Of a stretch of DNA of 64,000 nt, positions 18,371 to 27,610 are shown piece by piece (positions within the stretch are counted from its first letter, which is position 1; each line of letters begins with the position of its first letter). The DNA is from Bacteroidetes bacterium HGW-Bacteroidetes-8 (GTDB lineage Bacteria; Bacteroidota; Bacteroidia; Bacteroidales; UBA932). The DNA lies in assembly GCA_002840895.1 (NCBI GenBank), contig PHCZ01000001.1, positions 310,001 through 374,000 on the forward strand, in the 5' to 3' direction. A program made the translations under genes and the position numbers. A model generated the notes under the pieces. It had not been told where the DNA came from. It made no database searches and saw nothing but the letters and a program-made list of their open reading frames with translations.

Positions 18371-18589
18371 TATATTTACGCATCTTATTCAGGGTTAGCT
18401 GCTAAAGACTTTAGAAAATTAAAATCTTTAGAATATATAACTGTCTTCGACTGGAAGGGAAAATTAAAAAGAGTATATAAAGTTGAAGGAGGAATAACAG
18501 CCCTTGCCGCCGACGAAGCCGAAGGCAAAATCTATGTAGTCACAAAAGACAGCGAAGGGGTCGATGCAGTAGGGGTGATTAAGATGTAA
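18371..18589 (+). pseudogene. 3' remnant of a six-bladed beta-propeller (BF3164-like) gene
   Basis: An open frame with no start codon reads HNYIYASYSGLAAKD, then FDWKGKLKRVYKVEGGITAL and IYVVTKDSEGVDAVGVIKM, ending with TAA at 18587-18589. The F-D-W-x-G-K and A-x-D-E-x-x-x-K-I-Y pattern resembles the last blade of Bacteroidota 6-bladed beta-propeller lipoproteins (BF3164/TolB-like). About 70 codons remain; the 5' part is absent. It begins just after the transglycosylase stop and shares its C-rich codon use. It is likely what is left after a deletion or recombination event. Confidence 0.6.
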
Positions 18590-18602
18590 TCCAGGACTTA
18601 TC

Positions 18603-19442
18603 CTAATTTACCTCCTTATAAACTATTCTCAACAGCATTGGCGTTGTTGTGACAATATCTTTCCATTTAACCTCAATTGTCGCAGGTAGCCCGTATTCGT
18701 TATATGTATACGACCACGAACTTCCATCGATTAATCTGATCATATTATTTGCAGATAATTGTCTTTGCAGATCGGCCTCTTCAAAAAACGGAAGGGGCTC
18801 ATAAATAAATAGATAGTCAAGATTAAAGTTAGGTCTTGAATGATTGTCGTAAACGAATTCCTTAACAGATACTCTTTTTGTTTGAGGTATGGGCTGCCCA
18901 ACCATATTTAAATCAGGAGTCTCATATATGTACTTGATTACATTTCCTTCATTGTTATAGACAATTGAATCCTTATATACCGTTGACCCTAAGCTATACT
19001 TTACAGTTCCGGTAAGAAATCCATTCTCGTATCTATAATCAGACCTGGCAGATGTTTGCTGATTATTTATATATACCTCTGTTTTAGCTATTTTACCAAG
19101 AGAGTTGTAAAAAATGTGCGTCTCATAATTAAACTGATTGTAAGATACATCCTTGTGGATAATCTTTGACACAAGGCCATCCTTATACTCAAATTCATCG
19201 GAATAAGCAGCCCATTCTGATTGATATTGCTGTCCCAAATGTTCAGTCACAGATTTCTTTATCAGTCTATTCTCTTTATCATAAGAATAGACCGCCACAA
19301 GATTTTTATTGTAATCAAGTATCTTATCTACAACGAATTGCTTATTGGGTATAACTATTACCCCATCATTTTTCTGGCAGCCAGATAGAACCAACAAACC
19401 AGCCAAAGCTAGTATAAGGTTAAAAAATACTTGTTGTCTCAT
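18603..19442 (-). CDS. Putative lipoprotein with YD-like repeats
   Basis: The ORF track starts at 19487, but the ATG at 19442 gives a clean lipoprotein signal, MRQQVFFNLILALAGLLVLSGC, with lipobox LSGC. About 279 residues. The mature part has a run of short Y-D/Y-x-x-x-G-x units (AVYSYDKENRLIKKS, EFEYKDGLVSKI, DYRYENGFLTGTV), as in Bacteroidota surface lipoproteins related to RHS/YD-type repeats. The function is unknown. It is probably anchored in a membrane facing the periplasm or the surface. Its stop is 13 bp from the propeller remnant's stop, in convergent orientation. Confidence 0.75.
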   Translation of the reverse strand: MRQQVFFNLILALAGLLVLSGCQKNDGVIVIPNKQFVVDKILDYNKNLVAVYSYDKENRLIKKSVTEHLGQQYQSEWAAYSDEFEYKDGLVSKIIHKDVSYNQFNYETHIFYNSLGKIAKTEVYINNQQTSARSDYRYENGFLTGTVKYSLGSTVYKDSIVYNNEGNVIKYIYETPDLNMVGQPIPQTKRVSVKEFVYDNHSRPNFNLDYLFIYEPLPFFEEADLQRQLSANNMIRLIDGSSWSYTYNEYGLPATIEVKWKDIVTTTPMLLRIVYKEVN

Positions 19443-19652
19443 ATTTCTGATTTTATTTTCCGGACAAAGTAAAAATGGCTTAAACATTATTATCCTTCAA
19501 ATATAATAAAAGTGTATAAATTAACACTTGATAATTAGTTATTTCTTTAGAAGAGACTAGTTGTTCTTAAAGACTAATAAAGTAACGAATTTGGGGAGGA
19601 TTTTCCGTGCTGATACTCCCCCCGTCCCAAATCATACAAGAATTTAAAAAAG

Positions 19653-19681
19653 AAAAAGAGGCTGCCGATTCGGGCAACCTC
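19653..19681 (-). terminator. Intrinsic terminator of tmRNA
   Basis: On the minus strand GAGGTTGCC and GGCAGCCTC pair (one G-U) around a six-base loop, followed by TTTTT. It lies directly after the tmRNA 3' end. Confidence 0.85.
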
Positions 19682-19688
19682 GTTTTTG

Positions 19689-20087
19689 TGGAGATGGGCG
19701 GATTCGAACCGCCGTCCAAACAAACCATCCAAAGACTTTCTACACGCTTATCCTCTCTACGGTTTTGGTCCTTAAGCTGCCGAAAGGCAGGCCACTTAAG
19801 GCTTATCCTCTTAATACTTAGGAGACTTTAGAGGCATAGATCTCCGCATCCGTACTTTAATGATACCCCATATACCGAAACATAGACGGCGCAAAGATCG
19901 GCGGGATACTCGTCGCGACCGGACCTAGCCGGCGGCAATTAAGGAATTAAGCAGAGCCTAATTACGCAGCGAGTGCATAGTTGTTGTTGCCTGTTATGGC
20001 TTGTACTCCGGGATTTACGAGCCGGGGATACAACGCTCGACGTGCTTACCTTCCGATTGTGAATGCTGTCAAAACCAAAACATCCCC
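19689..20087 (-). ncRNA. ssrA: tmRNA
   Basis: On the minus strand the 5' end GGGGATG pairs with CATCTCC at the 3' end (one G-U), forming the tRNA-like acceptor stem. The T-arm reads GGCGGTTCGAATCCGCC. The tag frame reads GGC AAC AAC AAC TAT GCA CTC GCT GCG TAA, giving GNNNYALAA and a stop; after trans-translation the tag would be (A)GNNNYALAA. The terminal CCA does not appear to be encoded; the bases after the discriminator read CAAAA, so CCA would be added afterwards. The length is about 399 nt, as expected. tmRNA with SmpB rescues stalled ribosomes and marks the product for proteolysis. Confidence 0.97.
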
Positions 20088-20101
20088 ATTTGAAAGTGGT
20101 G

Positions 20102-20109
20102 CAAAGATA
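20102..20109 (-). promoter_or_regulatory. -7 box for tmRNA
   Basis: On the minus strand TATCTTTG matches TAnnTTTG, 14 bp upstream of the mature 5' end, leaving a short leader to be processed. A TTTG lies about 15 bp further upstream, a shorter spacing than usual. Confidence 0.55.
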
Positions 20110-20143
20110 TGTAAAAAAGAGATACAAAAATTGTGCTAAAGAG

Positions 20144-20791
20144 CTACGCGAAATATGACATTAAGAAACGCCAGCTCCCCTCCGCAACGGAGAAGAGACC
20201 CAATACCATAATTATGACTCCTGCAACCCGGTTAATCATAAGGAGTTGTTTAAGACGAAATTTATTTCGGAAGATATTTATGGATGTGCTAAGGATTATC
20301 CACCAGGTGTTAGCGCCGAGAAATACCCCTAAAAGTGCAGCGAAGATAATATCTCCGGAGGAGCTACCGTCCACATCAAGACCGACAAATGCAAAAAGAC
20401 CTAGAATCAGAAATACTGCCCCAGGGTTAGTGATTGTCATTATTACAGATGAGAGAAAATCTTCAAAGAGCTTCTTTCCTCCTCTGTTGCGGCGTATCTG
20501 CTTAACAGGGTTTGTGAGAAAGATCTTAAGGCCTATAACAACAACCGCCAAACCTCCGTAAAAGAGTACCGATACCTCATTATCTCTTACGAACTCCTGA
20601 ATAAGAGCGAGACTGACAATGGCAAAAGTGGCAAAGATTGTGTCGGTAACAGAGGCTCCCAATCCTGTAATAATACCGGAAATCCTGCCTTTGCTCAGGG
20701 TCTTTTGAACACACATCACCCCGAGCGGGCCAAGTGGAATGGAGGCGCCAATACCAACTATAAACCCTTTTACTATGCTCTCTATTATCAT
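20144..20791 (-). CDS. LysE-family exporter
   Basis: The protein has 215 residues and six predicted membrane segments. The N-terminus IVKGFIVGIGASIPLGPLGVMCVQ carries the family G-x-x-x-x-x-x-P-G-P-type motif, and MTITNPGAVFLILGLFAFVG supplies the second half signature (TNP). LysE/RhtB proteins export amino acids or other small metabolites from the cytoplasm; the substrate is not evident here. It ends 56 bp from the tmRNA 5' end and follows ubiD by 79 bp on the same strand. Confidence 0.88.
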   Translation of the reverse strand: MIIESIVKGFIVGIGASIPLGPLGVMCVQKTLSKGRISGIITGLGASVTDTIFATFAIVSLALIQEFVRDNEVSVLFYGGLAVVVIGLKIFLTNPVKQIRRNRGGKKLFEDFLSSVIMTITNPGAVFLILGLFAFVGLDVDGSSSGDIIFAALLGVFLGANTWWIILSTSINIFRNKFRLKQLLMINRVAGVIIMVLGLFSVAEGSWRFLMSYFA

Positions 20792-20870
20792 TTAATGAGC
20801 TCTTAAATTTGCTTAAATACTCCCTAAGGGTCAAAAATATAAAAATTATAACAAATCCTTTAATAAAATA

Positions 20871-22598
20871 TTATTTTCTCTCTCTATTGAATTTTAAAGA
20901 TGGGGATTGTATGAATTCTCCTATTCCAAGGGATGACCATTTTTTATCTACAGCTTCTATTGTCTCAGGCGATGAGAGTGCAAATTCGGGCCAGTCGCGG
21001 GTAAATCCATCTCTGCCTTTAACTTTGGTTTTGCTGTCCATAACAAGTAGCTCTCCTTCGAAGTAGGAGTCTCTGATTGGGTCGCAGTTACTGCCCCAAA
21101 TCCATAAAAGGGTGTATTGCTCTTCGAGTGAAATTTCGGGATCTACCAAAATATTAATCAACCCCTTCAACTCTTTATTTGAGTGTGCAAAGCTAATGGC
21201 AACCATTCCTTTAGGGTTTGATAAAGTATAGGAGCCGCGCTCTTCTGGAAGTTTAAGAGTTGCATCAAACATCACTTTACCTCCGAAACCGCATTGTGGA
21301 GCAGTGTGGTCAAGAACATCCAGAGGACCCCGGCTAAAGTGTGTGTCTCGCTTCGGAACATAGTTCTCACCAATTACTCTCCAAACTTGCTCTTTGTCGC
21401 GAATATCAATATCCCTGTCGGTGACAATCATTATTTTGTTGAACATCATCTGACCTGCCCCCCAAAGTGCGTGTGCCACTTTTATTGCCTGCCCAGGATA
21501 GCTCTTCTCTATCTTTACAATTGCGATGTTGTGACCAACCCCCTCTTCGGGTAAGTGAAGGTCCAATATTTCCGGAACCATTGTCAGCTGAATAGGGGTG
21601 AGGAATATCTTTTCGGTTGCAATTGCGATGTATTTGTCCTCCTGAGGGGGGATCCCCACCAGTGTTGCAGGATAAATCGCATCTTTTTTGTGAGAGATAC
21701 AGGTGATATGGAGCTTTGGATAGAGATCTTCTAGTGAGTAGAACCCTGTGTGGTCTCCAAAAGGACCTTCGGTCACAAGTAGTTCGCTTTTGTCTATATA
21801 ACCCTCAATAACAAAATCACAATCTGCAGGAACCTGAAGCGGTTGTGTGAGGCAATCTGTAAGTTGGATTGCTTTGTTTCGAAGAAAGCCGGCAAAGAGA
21901 TATTCATCTATACCCTCCGGGAGAGGAGCTGTTGCAGCATATGTGTAAACAGGGTCTCCTCCAAGGGTGATGGCTACCGGGAACTGTCCGCTTTTACATT
22001 TCGAAAAATGTCTCGCTCCGGTTTTGTGTCTGTGCCAGTGCATACCTGTCGTCTCTTCACTAAAGACCTGCATACGATACATACCAAGATTTTTGATTCC
22101 CGTCTCGGGATCTTTGGTGTGAACCATCGGTAAGGTGATGAAACGACCGCCATCTCCCGGCCAGCACTTTAAAATAGGGAGCCTGCTAAGCTCCGGTTTG
22201 AATAGGACCGACTCCTGGCAAGGGGGGTGCCCTCTGAATTTTTTAGGGAGCCACCCTGCAGCTTCGCGAAGTTGTGGCAAAAGTTTCAGCTTATCGAGCA
22301 GTGACCCTCTCTCCTGCATCAGCTCCTTCATAAGATTATCCATATAATCTGTAATCTCACCGAAGCTGTTTATTCCCAAAGCCAGGGCAACTCTGCTTTC
22401 GGACCCCATCATATTGGTAAGGACAGGAAACTGGGTTCCGGTATTCTCAAATAGCAGCGCTTTACCGCCACCCGGTTGTTTGCTAACCCTGTCTGTGATC
22501 TCTGCAATCTCCAGAATCGGGTCTGTAAACTCCTTTATTCTTATAAGCTCTCCTTTTGACTCTAGGAGATCTGTAAACTCTTTCAGACTTTTAAACAT
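20871..22598 (-). CDS. UbiD-family decarboxylase, probably menaquinone (futalosine) pathway
   Basis: The protein has 575 residues and is UbiD-like along its full length: FENTGTQFPVLTNMMGSESR at the start, LKCWPGDGGRFITLPMVHT, GMHWHRHKTGARHF, and TEGPFGDHTGFY in the prFMN-binding core. UbiD enzymes need prenylated FMN. With the mqnC-type gene at 60-61 kb, the best guess is decarboxylation of a naphthoate intermediate in futalosine-route menaquinone synthesis. A UbiX partner is not in the window. It lies 90 bp downstream of the FAD/Fe-S oxidoreductase gene. Confidence 0.85.
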   Translation of the reverse strand: MFKSLKEFTDLLESKGELIRIKEFTDPILEIAEITDRVSKQPGGGKALLFENTGTQFPVLTNMMGSESRVALALGINSFGEITDYMDNLMKELMQERGSLLDKLKLLPQLREAAGWLPKKFRGHPPCQESVLFKPELSRLPILKCWPGDGGRFITLPMVHTKDPETGIKNLGMYRMQVFSEETTGMHWHRHKTGARHFSKCKSGQFPVAITLGGDPVYTYAATAPLPEGIDEYLFAGFLRNKAIQLTDCLTQPLQVPADCDFVIEGYIDKSELLVTEGPFGDHTGFYSLEDLYPKLHITCISHKKDAIYPATLVGIPPQEDKYIAIATEKIFLTPIQLTMVPEILDLHLPEEGVGHNIAIVKIEKSYPGQAIKVAHALWGAGQMMFNKIMIVTDRDIDIRDKEQVWRVIGENYVPKRDTHFSRGPLDVLDHTAPQCGFGGKVMFDATLKLPEERGSYTLSNPKGMVAISFAHSNKELKGLINILVDPEISLEEQYTLLWIWGSNCDPIRDSYFEGELLVMDSKTKVKGRDGFTRDWPEFALSSPETIEAVDKKWSSLGIGEFIQSPSLKFNRERK

Positions 22599-22688
22599 AT
22601 TTATTATGTCAAATCGTATTTATAATTCAACTCTCATTGTTACCCTTGAGCTCTCTAATTTTAATAATCCCTGCCTGTAGTAAGATTA

Positions 22689-25559
22689 TTATAAAACTAC
22701 ATAGCTGCTGGCCTCCTCTACAAGATATACAATTGATGAGAAGGTTATTCCGCTATGATTTGAGAGCCCTATTTCACAAGTTCGGCTGGTTGCGTATCCC
22801 TGTGAACACCCCTCGCTTTGGCGGCGAAGATCTCTCAGCCCGTGTCTGTTAAGCTCCGGCAGCAAAAACCCTCTGTCTCCTGCAAACCCACAACAGTTAC
22901 TGTCAATTATAACAACTTCCCTGGCACATCGTTTAGCAATGTCGTACAGATATTGCTCTACCTCCATCTTTTTGGCGCTGCAAACTGCAAATACAGAGAT
23001 CTTTCTATCCAGTTTTTTTAAATCAAGTTTATCCAAAATAAATTTGGAGATAAATTCGGCCGGTTCATATAGCTTAAGTCTCTCGCCAAAATTGCTCTGC
23101 ATAGTGTACAGGCAAGGACTCATATCACAGAGGATTGGTATTTTTCCCCCTATTGATGCATCAAAAAGTGCCTTTTCAAGTTTGTCTGATGCCTCTTTAC
23201 CGGCCTCAACAAATCCCTTACTTGAGAATGCCATTCCGCAACAGAGAGAATTAAGGTCTGTAGGGTAGATAACTGTGTATCCGGCTCTTTTTAATAGCTT
23301 CTCTGTGATTTTTGTAACCTCTGCCTCGCCGGACATCTCCCTTGACAACCCCATACTGCGTGTAATGCAGGATGGGAAATAGACCACTCTTCTCTCTTGA
23401 TCTTCTCCATTTTGTGGTGCTGAACTCTCTTTTATAGCCATTTGAGAAGCAGCAATCTCTCTGTTTGAGATCTTTTTTGATCCCTTAGGGAAGTATTGGT
23501 TCCAGAGAGGAACAACACCTCCTGAGATTTTGTGAACACCTGTTGCAATAGACCCAAAAACTTTTTTGCCGGTAAGCAACCTCAAATAGTAGAAAGTATC
23601 CAGTCCCAACCTCATTCCCGATGTGACTCCTCCCATACTATTTGCAACAGATAGTGCAATCTTCTCTGCTCGTTTGCTGTGCCCCTCGTGGCGGAGCTCT
23701 TTAACCAGTTTGCCGGTATCTATATCGAGCGGACATTTTATATAGCAGAGGCTATCTGTGGCACAGGTGTCGAGGCCGCTATACTCATATAGTTTATGAA
23801 GTTCGGCACAGCGGTGCGGCTCCTCTCCGGAAGCTTTAAGACGCTCCATCTCTTTGTAGACAACAATCCTCATTCTCGGAGAGAGGGTAAACCCTTCTGA
23901 AACACAAGTGCCTTCACAAAAACCACACTCCATACATCTGTCTACCGTCTCTCTGGTAGATGGAATCGGCTTGAGATTTTTCAGATGAATCTCCTTATCA
24001 CTGTTTAGAATAACACCAGGGTTGAGAATCCCTTTCGGGTCAAACAGCATCTTAATCTGTTTCATCAATTTATAAGCCTGCTCCCCCCACTCCTTCTCTA
24101 CAAAAGGAGCCATATTTCTGCCGGTTCCGTGCTCTGCCTTAAGTGAGCCGTCGTAGTTATCTACAACCATAGTTACTATATCGTTCATAAAGTCGCTATA
24201 GCGCTTAACCTCGCTCTCGTTTTGAAAGTCCTGGTTAAATACAAAATGCAGATTCCCCTCAAGAGCGTGACCGAAGATTACCGCCTCTTCGTAGTGGTGT
24301 TTTTCAAAAAGAGATAGTAGCTCAAGTGTCCCCTGTGCAAGTTTGTGAATAGGGAAGCAGATATCCTCTATGATAGGGGTGGTGCCGGACTTTCTCATCC
24401 CGGCAACTGTAGCGAAGATCTCTTTGCGAATCTTCCATAGCTTTGCCTGTTTATCACTATCTTTTGTGAATTCAACCGGAAGTTCGGTCTTGATATGCTC
24501 AACACTGGCAAGTATATGTTTGATGTTCTCATCCAGAATCTGCCCACTCTCACCTTTTGTCTCAACCAGAATTGCACACGCCTTGTCGTGCAGACTCTTT
24601 ATGTAATCCGGAACACCTTTGGCAGAGTCAACAGATTTTAATGCGGCTCTGTCCATAATCTCAACGGCTGTTACGCTCTCTCTCTTAAGAATAATAACCG
24701 CATTGCAGGCGCTTTCGATATCCGGATATACCATCAATGCGAGAGCCTTATTGGGATGTTCTGTAACTGTATTGTATGTTACATCACTGATGAACCCAAG
24801 AGTACCTTCGGACCCAATCATAAGGTGTTTAAGTATATCTATCCCGTCTGAGTAGTCGGTAAGGGCATTAAGGCTGTATCCTGTGGTGTTTTTAATCTTG
24901 AATTTCTTAATAATTCTCTCTTTAAGTGCCTGATTGGAGGCAACCTCTTCTGATAGTTTCTCCAGTGCAGATACTATCTTTGAGTTCTTCTCTCTAAAGC
25001 TCCTTGTACTATCTGCAGATGCTGTGTCTAATATAGTTCCGTCGGCCAATACCACCCGGATATCTGCAATGGTCTTATAGGAGTTTTCACTGGTTCCGCA
25101 ACACATTCCGCTTGCATTATTGGCTGCAATCCCCCCAATCATCGCGTAGTCGATGGACGCAGGATCCGGCCCGATCTTCTTCCCGTATTTTACCAGATAG
25201 CTGTTTGCATTTGTTCCGCGAATACCCGCCTGAAGTCGTATTTTATTACCCCCATCCAAAATTTCGTGCCCTTTCCATCCGTGGGTTGCCACCACAAGAA
25301 CAGAGTCTGTTACAGCCTGTCCCGAAAGAGATGTCCCGGCCGCCCTAAAGGTAAGCGGGATGTTGTGTTCATCTGCCTTCTTAATTAAAAAGCAGAGTTC
25401 ATTCTCATTGTGTACTTTAACTATAAGCTTTGGGATGAGTCTGTAAAAAGAGGCATCTGTCCCAAAAGCCAATGTGCTGAGCGAGTCGTGAAGCAGACTC
25501 CCCTCAGGAATCTCTTTGGATAACTCTTTGTAAAACTGGAGGTATTTTCCTGTTATCAT
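22689..25559 (-). CDS. FAD/Fe-S oxidoreductase (D-lactate/glycolate dehydrogenase-like)
   Basis: The protein has 956 residues. The N-terminal half is an FAD-binding PCMH domain (FRAAGTSLSGQAVTD, IGGIAANNASGMCCGTSENSY, GSEGTLGFISDVTY) followed by the FAD-oxidase C-terminal domain (GHALEGNLHFVF, EHGTGRNMAPFVEKEWG). It is fused to a ferredoxin-like segment (CMECGFCEGTCVSEG and CATDSLCYIKCP) and two CCG domains (LCCGMAF, NCCGFAGDRG), the GlpC/GlcF-like part. This single-chain layout fits the Dld-II or YdiJ-type D-2-hydroxyacid dehydrogenases that pass electrons to quinone. It overlaps the upstream thioredoxin gene by 4 bp (ATGA) and ends a six-gene operon starting at surE. Confidence 0.9.
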   Translation of the reverse strand: MITGKYLQFYKELSKEIPEGSLLHDSLSTLAFGTDASFYRLIPKLIVKVHNENELCFLIKKADEHNIPLTFRAAGTSLSGQAVTDSVLVVATHGWKGHEILDGGNKIRLQAGIRGTNANSYLVKYGKKIGPDPASIDYAMIGGIAANNASGMCCGTSENSYKTIADIRVVLADGTILDTASADSTRSFREKNSKIVSALEKLSEEVASNQALKERIIKKFKIKNTTGYSLNALTDYSDGIDILKHLMIGSEGTLGFISDVTYNTVTEHPNKALALMVYPDIESACNAVIILKRESVTAVEIMDRAALKSVDSAKGVPDYIKSLHDKACAILVETKGESGQILDENIKHILASVEHIKTELPVEFTKDSDKQAKLWKIRKEIFATVAGMRKSGTTPIIEDICFPIHKLAQGTLELLSLFEKHHYEEAVIFGHALEGNLHFVFNQDFQNESEVKRYSDFMNDIVTMVVDNYDGSLKAEHGTGRNMAPFVEKEWGEQAYKLMKQIKMLFDPKGILNPGVILNSDKEIHLKNLKPIPSTRETVDRCMECGFCEGTCVSEGFTLSPRMRIVVYKEMERLKASGEEPHRCAELHKLYEYSGLDTCATDSLCYIKCPLDIDTGKLVKELRHEGHSKRAEKIALSVANSMGGVTSGMRLGLDTFYYLRLLTGKKVFGSIATGVHKISGGVVPLWNQYFPKGSKKISNREIAASQMAIKESSAPQNGEDQERRVVYFPSCITRSMGLSREMSGEAEVTKITEKLLKRAGYTVIYPTDLNSLCCGMAFSSKGFVEAGKEASDKLEKALFDASIGGKIPILCDMSPCLYTMQSNFGERLKLYEPAEFISKFILDKLDLKKLDRKISVFAVCSAKKMEVEQYLYDIAKRCAREVVIIDSNCCGFAGDRGFLLPELNRHGLRDLRRQSEGCSQGYATSRTCEIGLSNHSGITFSSIVYLVEEASSYVVL

Positions 25560-27127
25560 AGTAAAGTATCTTTTATTTCCGGTGGATATGCCCCTTTTGA
25601 GACTATTTTTCTCTCTTTGTCCAGAATATATGTTTGTGGTATGTTGGTAATTTCAAATTTATCGAACAGCTCTATTCGGTTATTATCCAGGGAGTAAAAA
25701 ACCTCCCAGGGAATTTTTTCTGCTTTGATATACTCCTTTAGTTCATCTTTTTGATCCCCTGTGTATATTGCCACTACCCTTACCCGTTTTTTCTTAAGTT
25801 GAGGATAGATCTGCTTTAGTTCAAATGTAAATGGTTTGCAGATGGCGCAACCTGTATTAAAAAAATAGAGTAGAGTGTGTGGAGATCTTCTACCGGTCAA
25901 ATTGACGAGCCTCCCTTTAGAGTTATATAGTTTAATTGTGGGAGCCTCTGAGCCAACTCTGTTACTCTCTATCCTGGTAATAACTGCAGGGACTCTTTCG
26001 TTTAGAAATTTTTTATCATACCAAAGAGAGGGGTAGGGGAGTATATAATTTTTAGCAGCATAGATTGCAGCATCTTTTGTCTTCTGGTCATCCTGCACCC
26101 ACAGATGCTCGAAAATATTGTAAAAGACAGCGTTGTACATCTCCCTGCTCTCTTTTGTAAGCCTTTCAAAAAGAGGCGTAAATGCATCTTTAAGATCTGC
26201 ACTGTCTCCTAAATTGAAAATTTCCAGATATTTAGGCACAAAAGCCTCAGCCTGACTGTAGTAGTAGGCGATCTTCTCTGCCTCGGCATCTAAAAGTGTT
26301 TTGAGAGCTTTGTTATCCAACTCTCTCCCAATAATCTTTTTCTCGGAGTCAACTAAAAACATCTGTGGAGTCTTAAGAACATTGTATAGCTTGTGAAAGT
26401 CACTCGTTGAACCCGGATCGAAAACAAACCTCCAACCTGACTCAACGGCACCCCCGGCAGAACCGAAATTGTCTGTTATGAATTTTGATAGTGCGGCAGA
26501 GTCGCTTCTGGTAAAAACGGCGTAGATGGTCAGATTCAGATATCTGTATTGCTCTGCAATCTCTTTGAGGCCGCCAAACCTCTCCTTACACAACGGGCAT
26601 TCGTCGTCAAAGAAGTAGATAATGGTGTACCGCTCAGTAAGCCCCCTAAGAGAGAGTGGTCTTAAATCTGCCCCTGAAAGTTGCAGTTCAGGTGCACTCA
26701 TTCCTATTAGCGAATTCTCATTAAATTCGGCATAGAGTCTTAGAAGAGCCAATCCTCCCTCTCCATTCCACTTTAATCTTGAGTTAAGAAAATAGTTTTT
26801 TGCTATAAATATTGCCACGCTCTCATACCCCATTACCCCCGAAGTGCTGAATTGGTTGAAAAGATATCCGGCAATCATAGATTTGGTAGTTGTGTCACTA
26901 CTTTGTCCAATCAGGTAGTCACACGCCTTAATCAAAGAGTCTATCTCTGCAGGAACACTAAGCAGATAATTGTCTATTGCACGGTAGAGCTTTTCCGGGG
27001 TACTCTTAATCTCTTGTTGGGAAGATTGGTCAGCCCGGATGATGTCAAATCTCTCTTTAGCAGGTAAACAGTGAGGAGAGGTTATCATTAAAATTATACC
27101 CAGGAAGATCACTACTGTCCTGTTCAT
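25556..27127 (-). CDS. Exported protein with two thioredoxin-like domains
   Basis: The protein has 523 residues with a signal peptide (VVIFLGIILMITSPHCLPA). An N-terminal helical part (25-130) resembles DUF5106. A first thioredoxin-like domain (about 140-275) carries CPLC, helices fill about 280-380, and a second (about 395-523) carries CAIC and TNIPQTYILDKE with the cis-Pro. Tandem TlpA-like domains suggest periplasmic thiol-disulfide exchange. The start is 2 bp from the coaD stop and its stop overlaps the next start. The lipid-A/cofactor operon context says little about its partner. Confidence 0.82.
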   Translation of the reverse strand: MNRTVVIFLGIILMITSPHCLPAKERFDIIRADQSSQQEIKSTPEKLYRAIDNYLLSVPAEIDSLIKACDYLIGQSSDTTTKSMIAGYLFNQFSTSGVMGYESVAIFIAKNYFLNSRLKWNGEGGLALLRLYAEFNENSLIGMSAPELQLSGADLRPLSLRGLTERYTIIYFFDDECPLCKERFGGLKEIAEQYRYLNLTIYAVFTRSDSAALSKFITDNFGSAGGAVESGWRFVFDPGSTSDFHKLYNVLKTPQMFLVDSEKKIIGRELDNKALKTLLDAEAEKIAYYYSQAEAFVPKYLEIFNLGDSADLKDAFTPLFERLTKESREMYNAVFYNIFEHLWVQDDQKTKDAAIYAAKNYILPYPSLWYDKKFLNERVPAVITRIESNRVGSEAPTIKLYNSKGRLVNLTGRRSPHTLLYFFNTGCAICKPFTFELKQIYPQLKKKRVRVVAIYTGDQKDELKEYIKAEKIPWEVFYSLDNNRIELFDKFEITNIPQTYILDKERKIVSKGAYPPEIKDTLL

Positions 27128-27129
27128 CT

Positions 27130-27603
27130 TTATAATTCGTGTTTAGATGTTAAACAGACTCCCTCTGCCATAAATGCACTTACATCACCTCCGTTAATTA
27201 GAACATCACGTACAACAGTTGAAGTTATAAATGAGTATTCGTGACCGGAGGGAATAAATACCGTGGTAATATTTGGTGACATCTTTTTATTTGCCTGAGC
27301 AATAACTCTTTCCAGTTCAAAATCTGTAGTTGTTCTCAGCCCGCGCACTATAAAAGTGGCGTTCACCCTTTTACAGAAATCTATTGTCAACCCCTGATAA
27401 CTCTCAATCTGCACACCCTCCATACCTTTCACGGAGCTGCGAATTATCTCTACCCTCTCCTCAACGGTAAAGAGACCGCTCTTTTGGAGATTGTATCCAA
27501 CAGCTACTATAACTTTGTCAAAAAGCCTCATAGCCGATTGTAATACATCCAGATGTCCAAGAGTGAAAGGGTCAAAAGATCCCGGAAAAACTGCTGTTTT
27601 CAT
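27130..27603 (-). CDS. coaD: Phosphopantetheine adenylyltransferase
   Basis: I chose the ATG at 27603 (157 residues); the track extends 15 residues upstream into the dapF 3' end. The start AVFPGSFDPFTLGHLDVL holds the nucleotidyltransferase GxFDPxTxGH motif, followed by VGYNLQKSGLFTVEERVEII, FIVRGLRTTTDFE and EYSFITSTVVRD. The enzyme joins ATP and 4'-phosphopantetheine to dephospho-CoA in CoA synthesis. The length matches the family. It starts 7 bp after dapF. Confidence 0.95.
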   Translation of the reverse strand: MKTAVFPGSFDPFTLGHLDVLQSAMRLFDKVIVAVGYNLQKSGLFTVEERVEIIRSSVKGMEGVQIESYQGLTIDFCKRVNATFIVRGLRTTTDFELERVIAQANKKMSPNITTVFIPSGHEYSFITSTVVRDVLINGGDVSAFMAEGVCLTSKHEL

Positions 27604-27610
27604 AATTGTT

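Noticed and set aside
19488-19652. Hairpin-like TTTGGGGAGG ... CCCCCCGTCCCAAA between the lipoprotein gene and tmRNA
   Set aside because: The arms pair only in part and it is beyond the tmRNA terminator; I could not assign it a role.
19607-19831. 74-residue plus-strand ORF
   Set aside because: It lies antisense to the tmRNA and its terminator.
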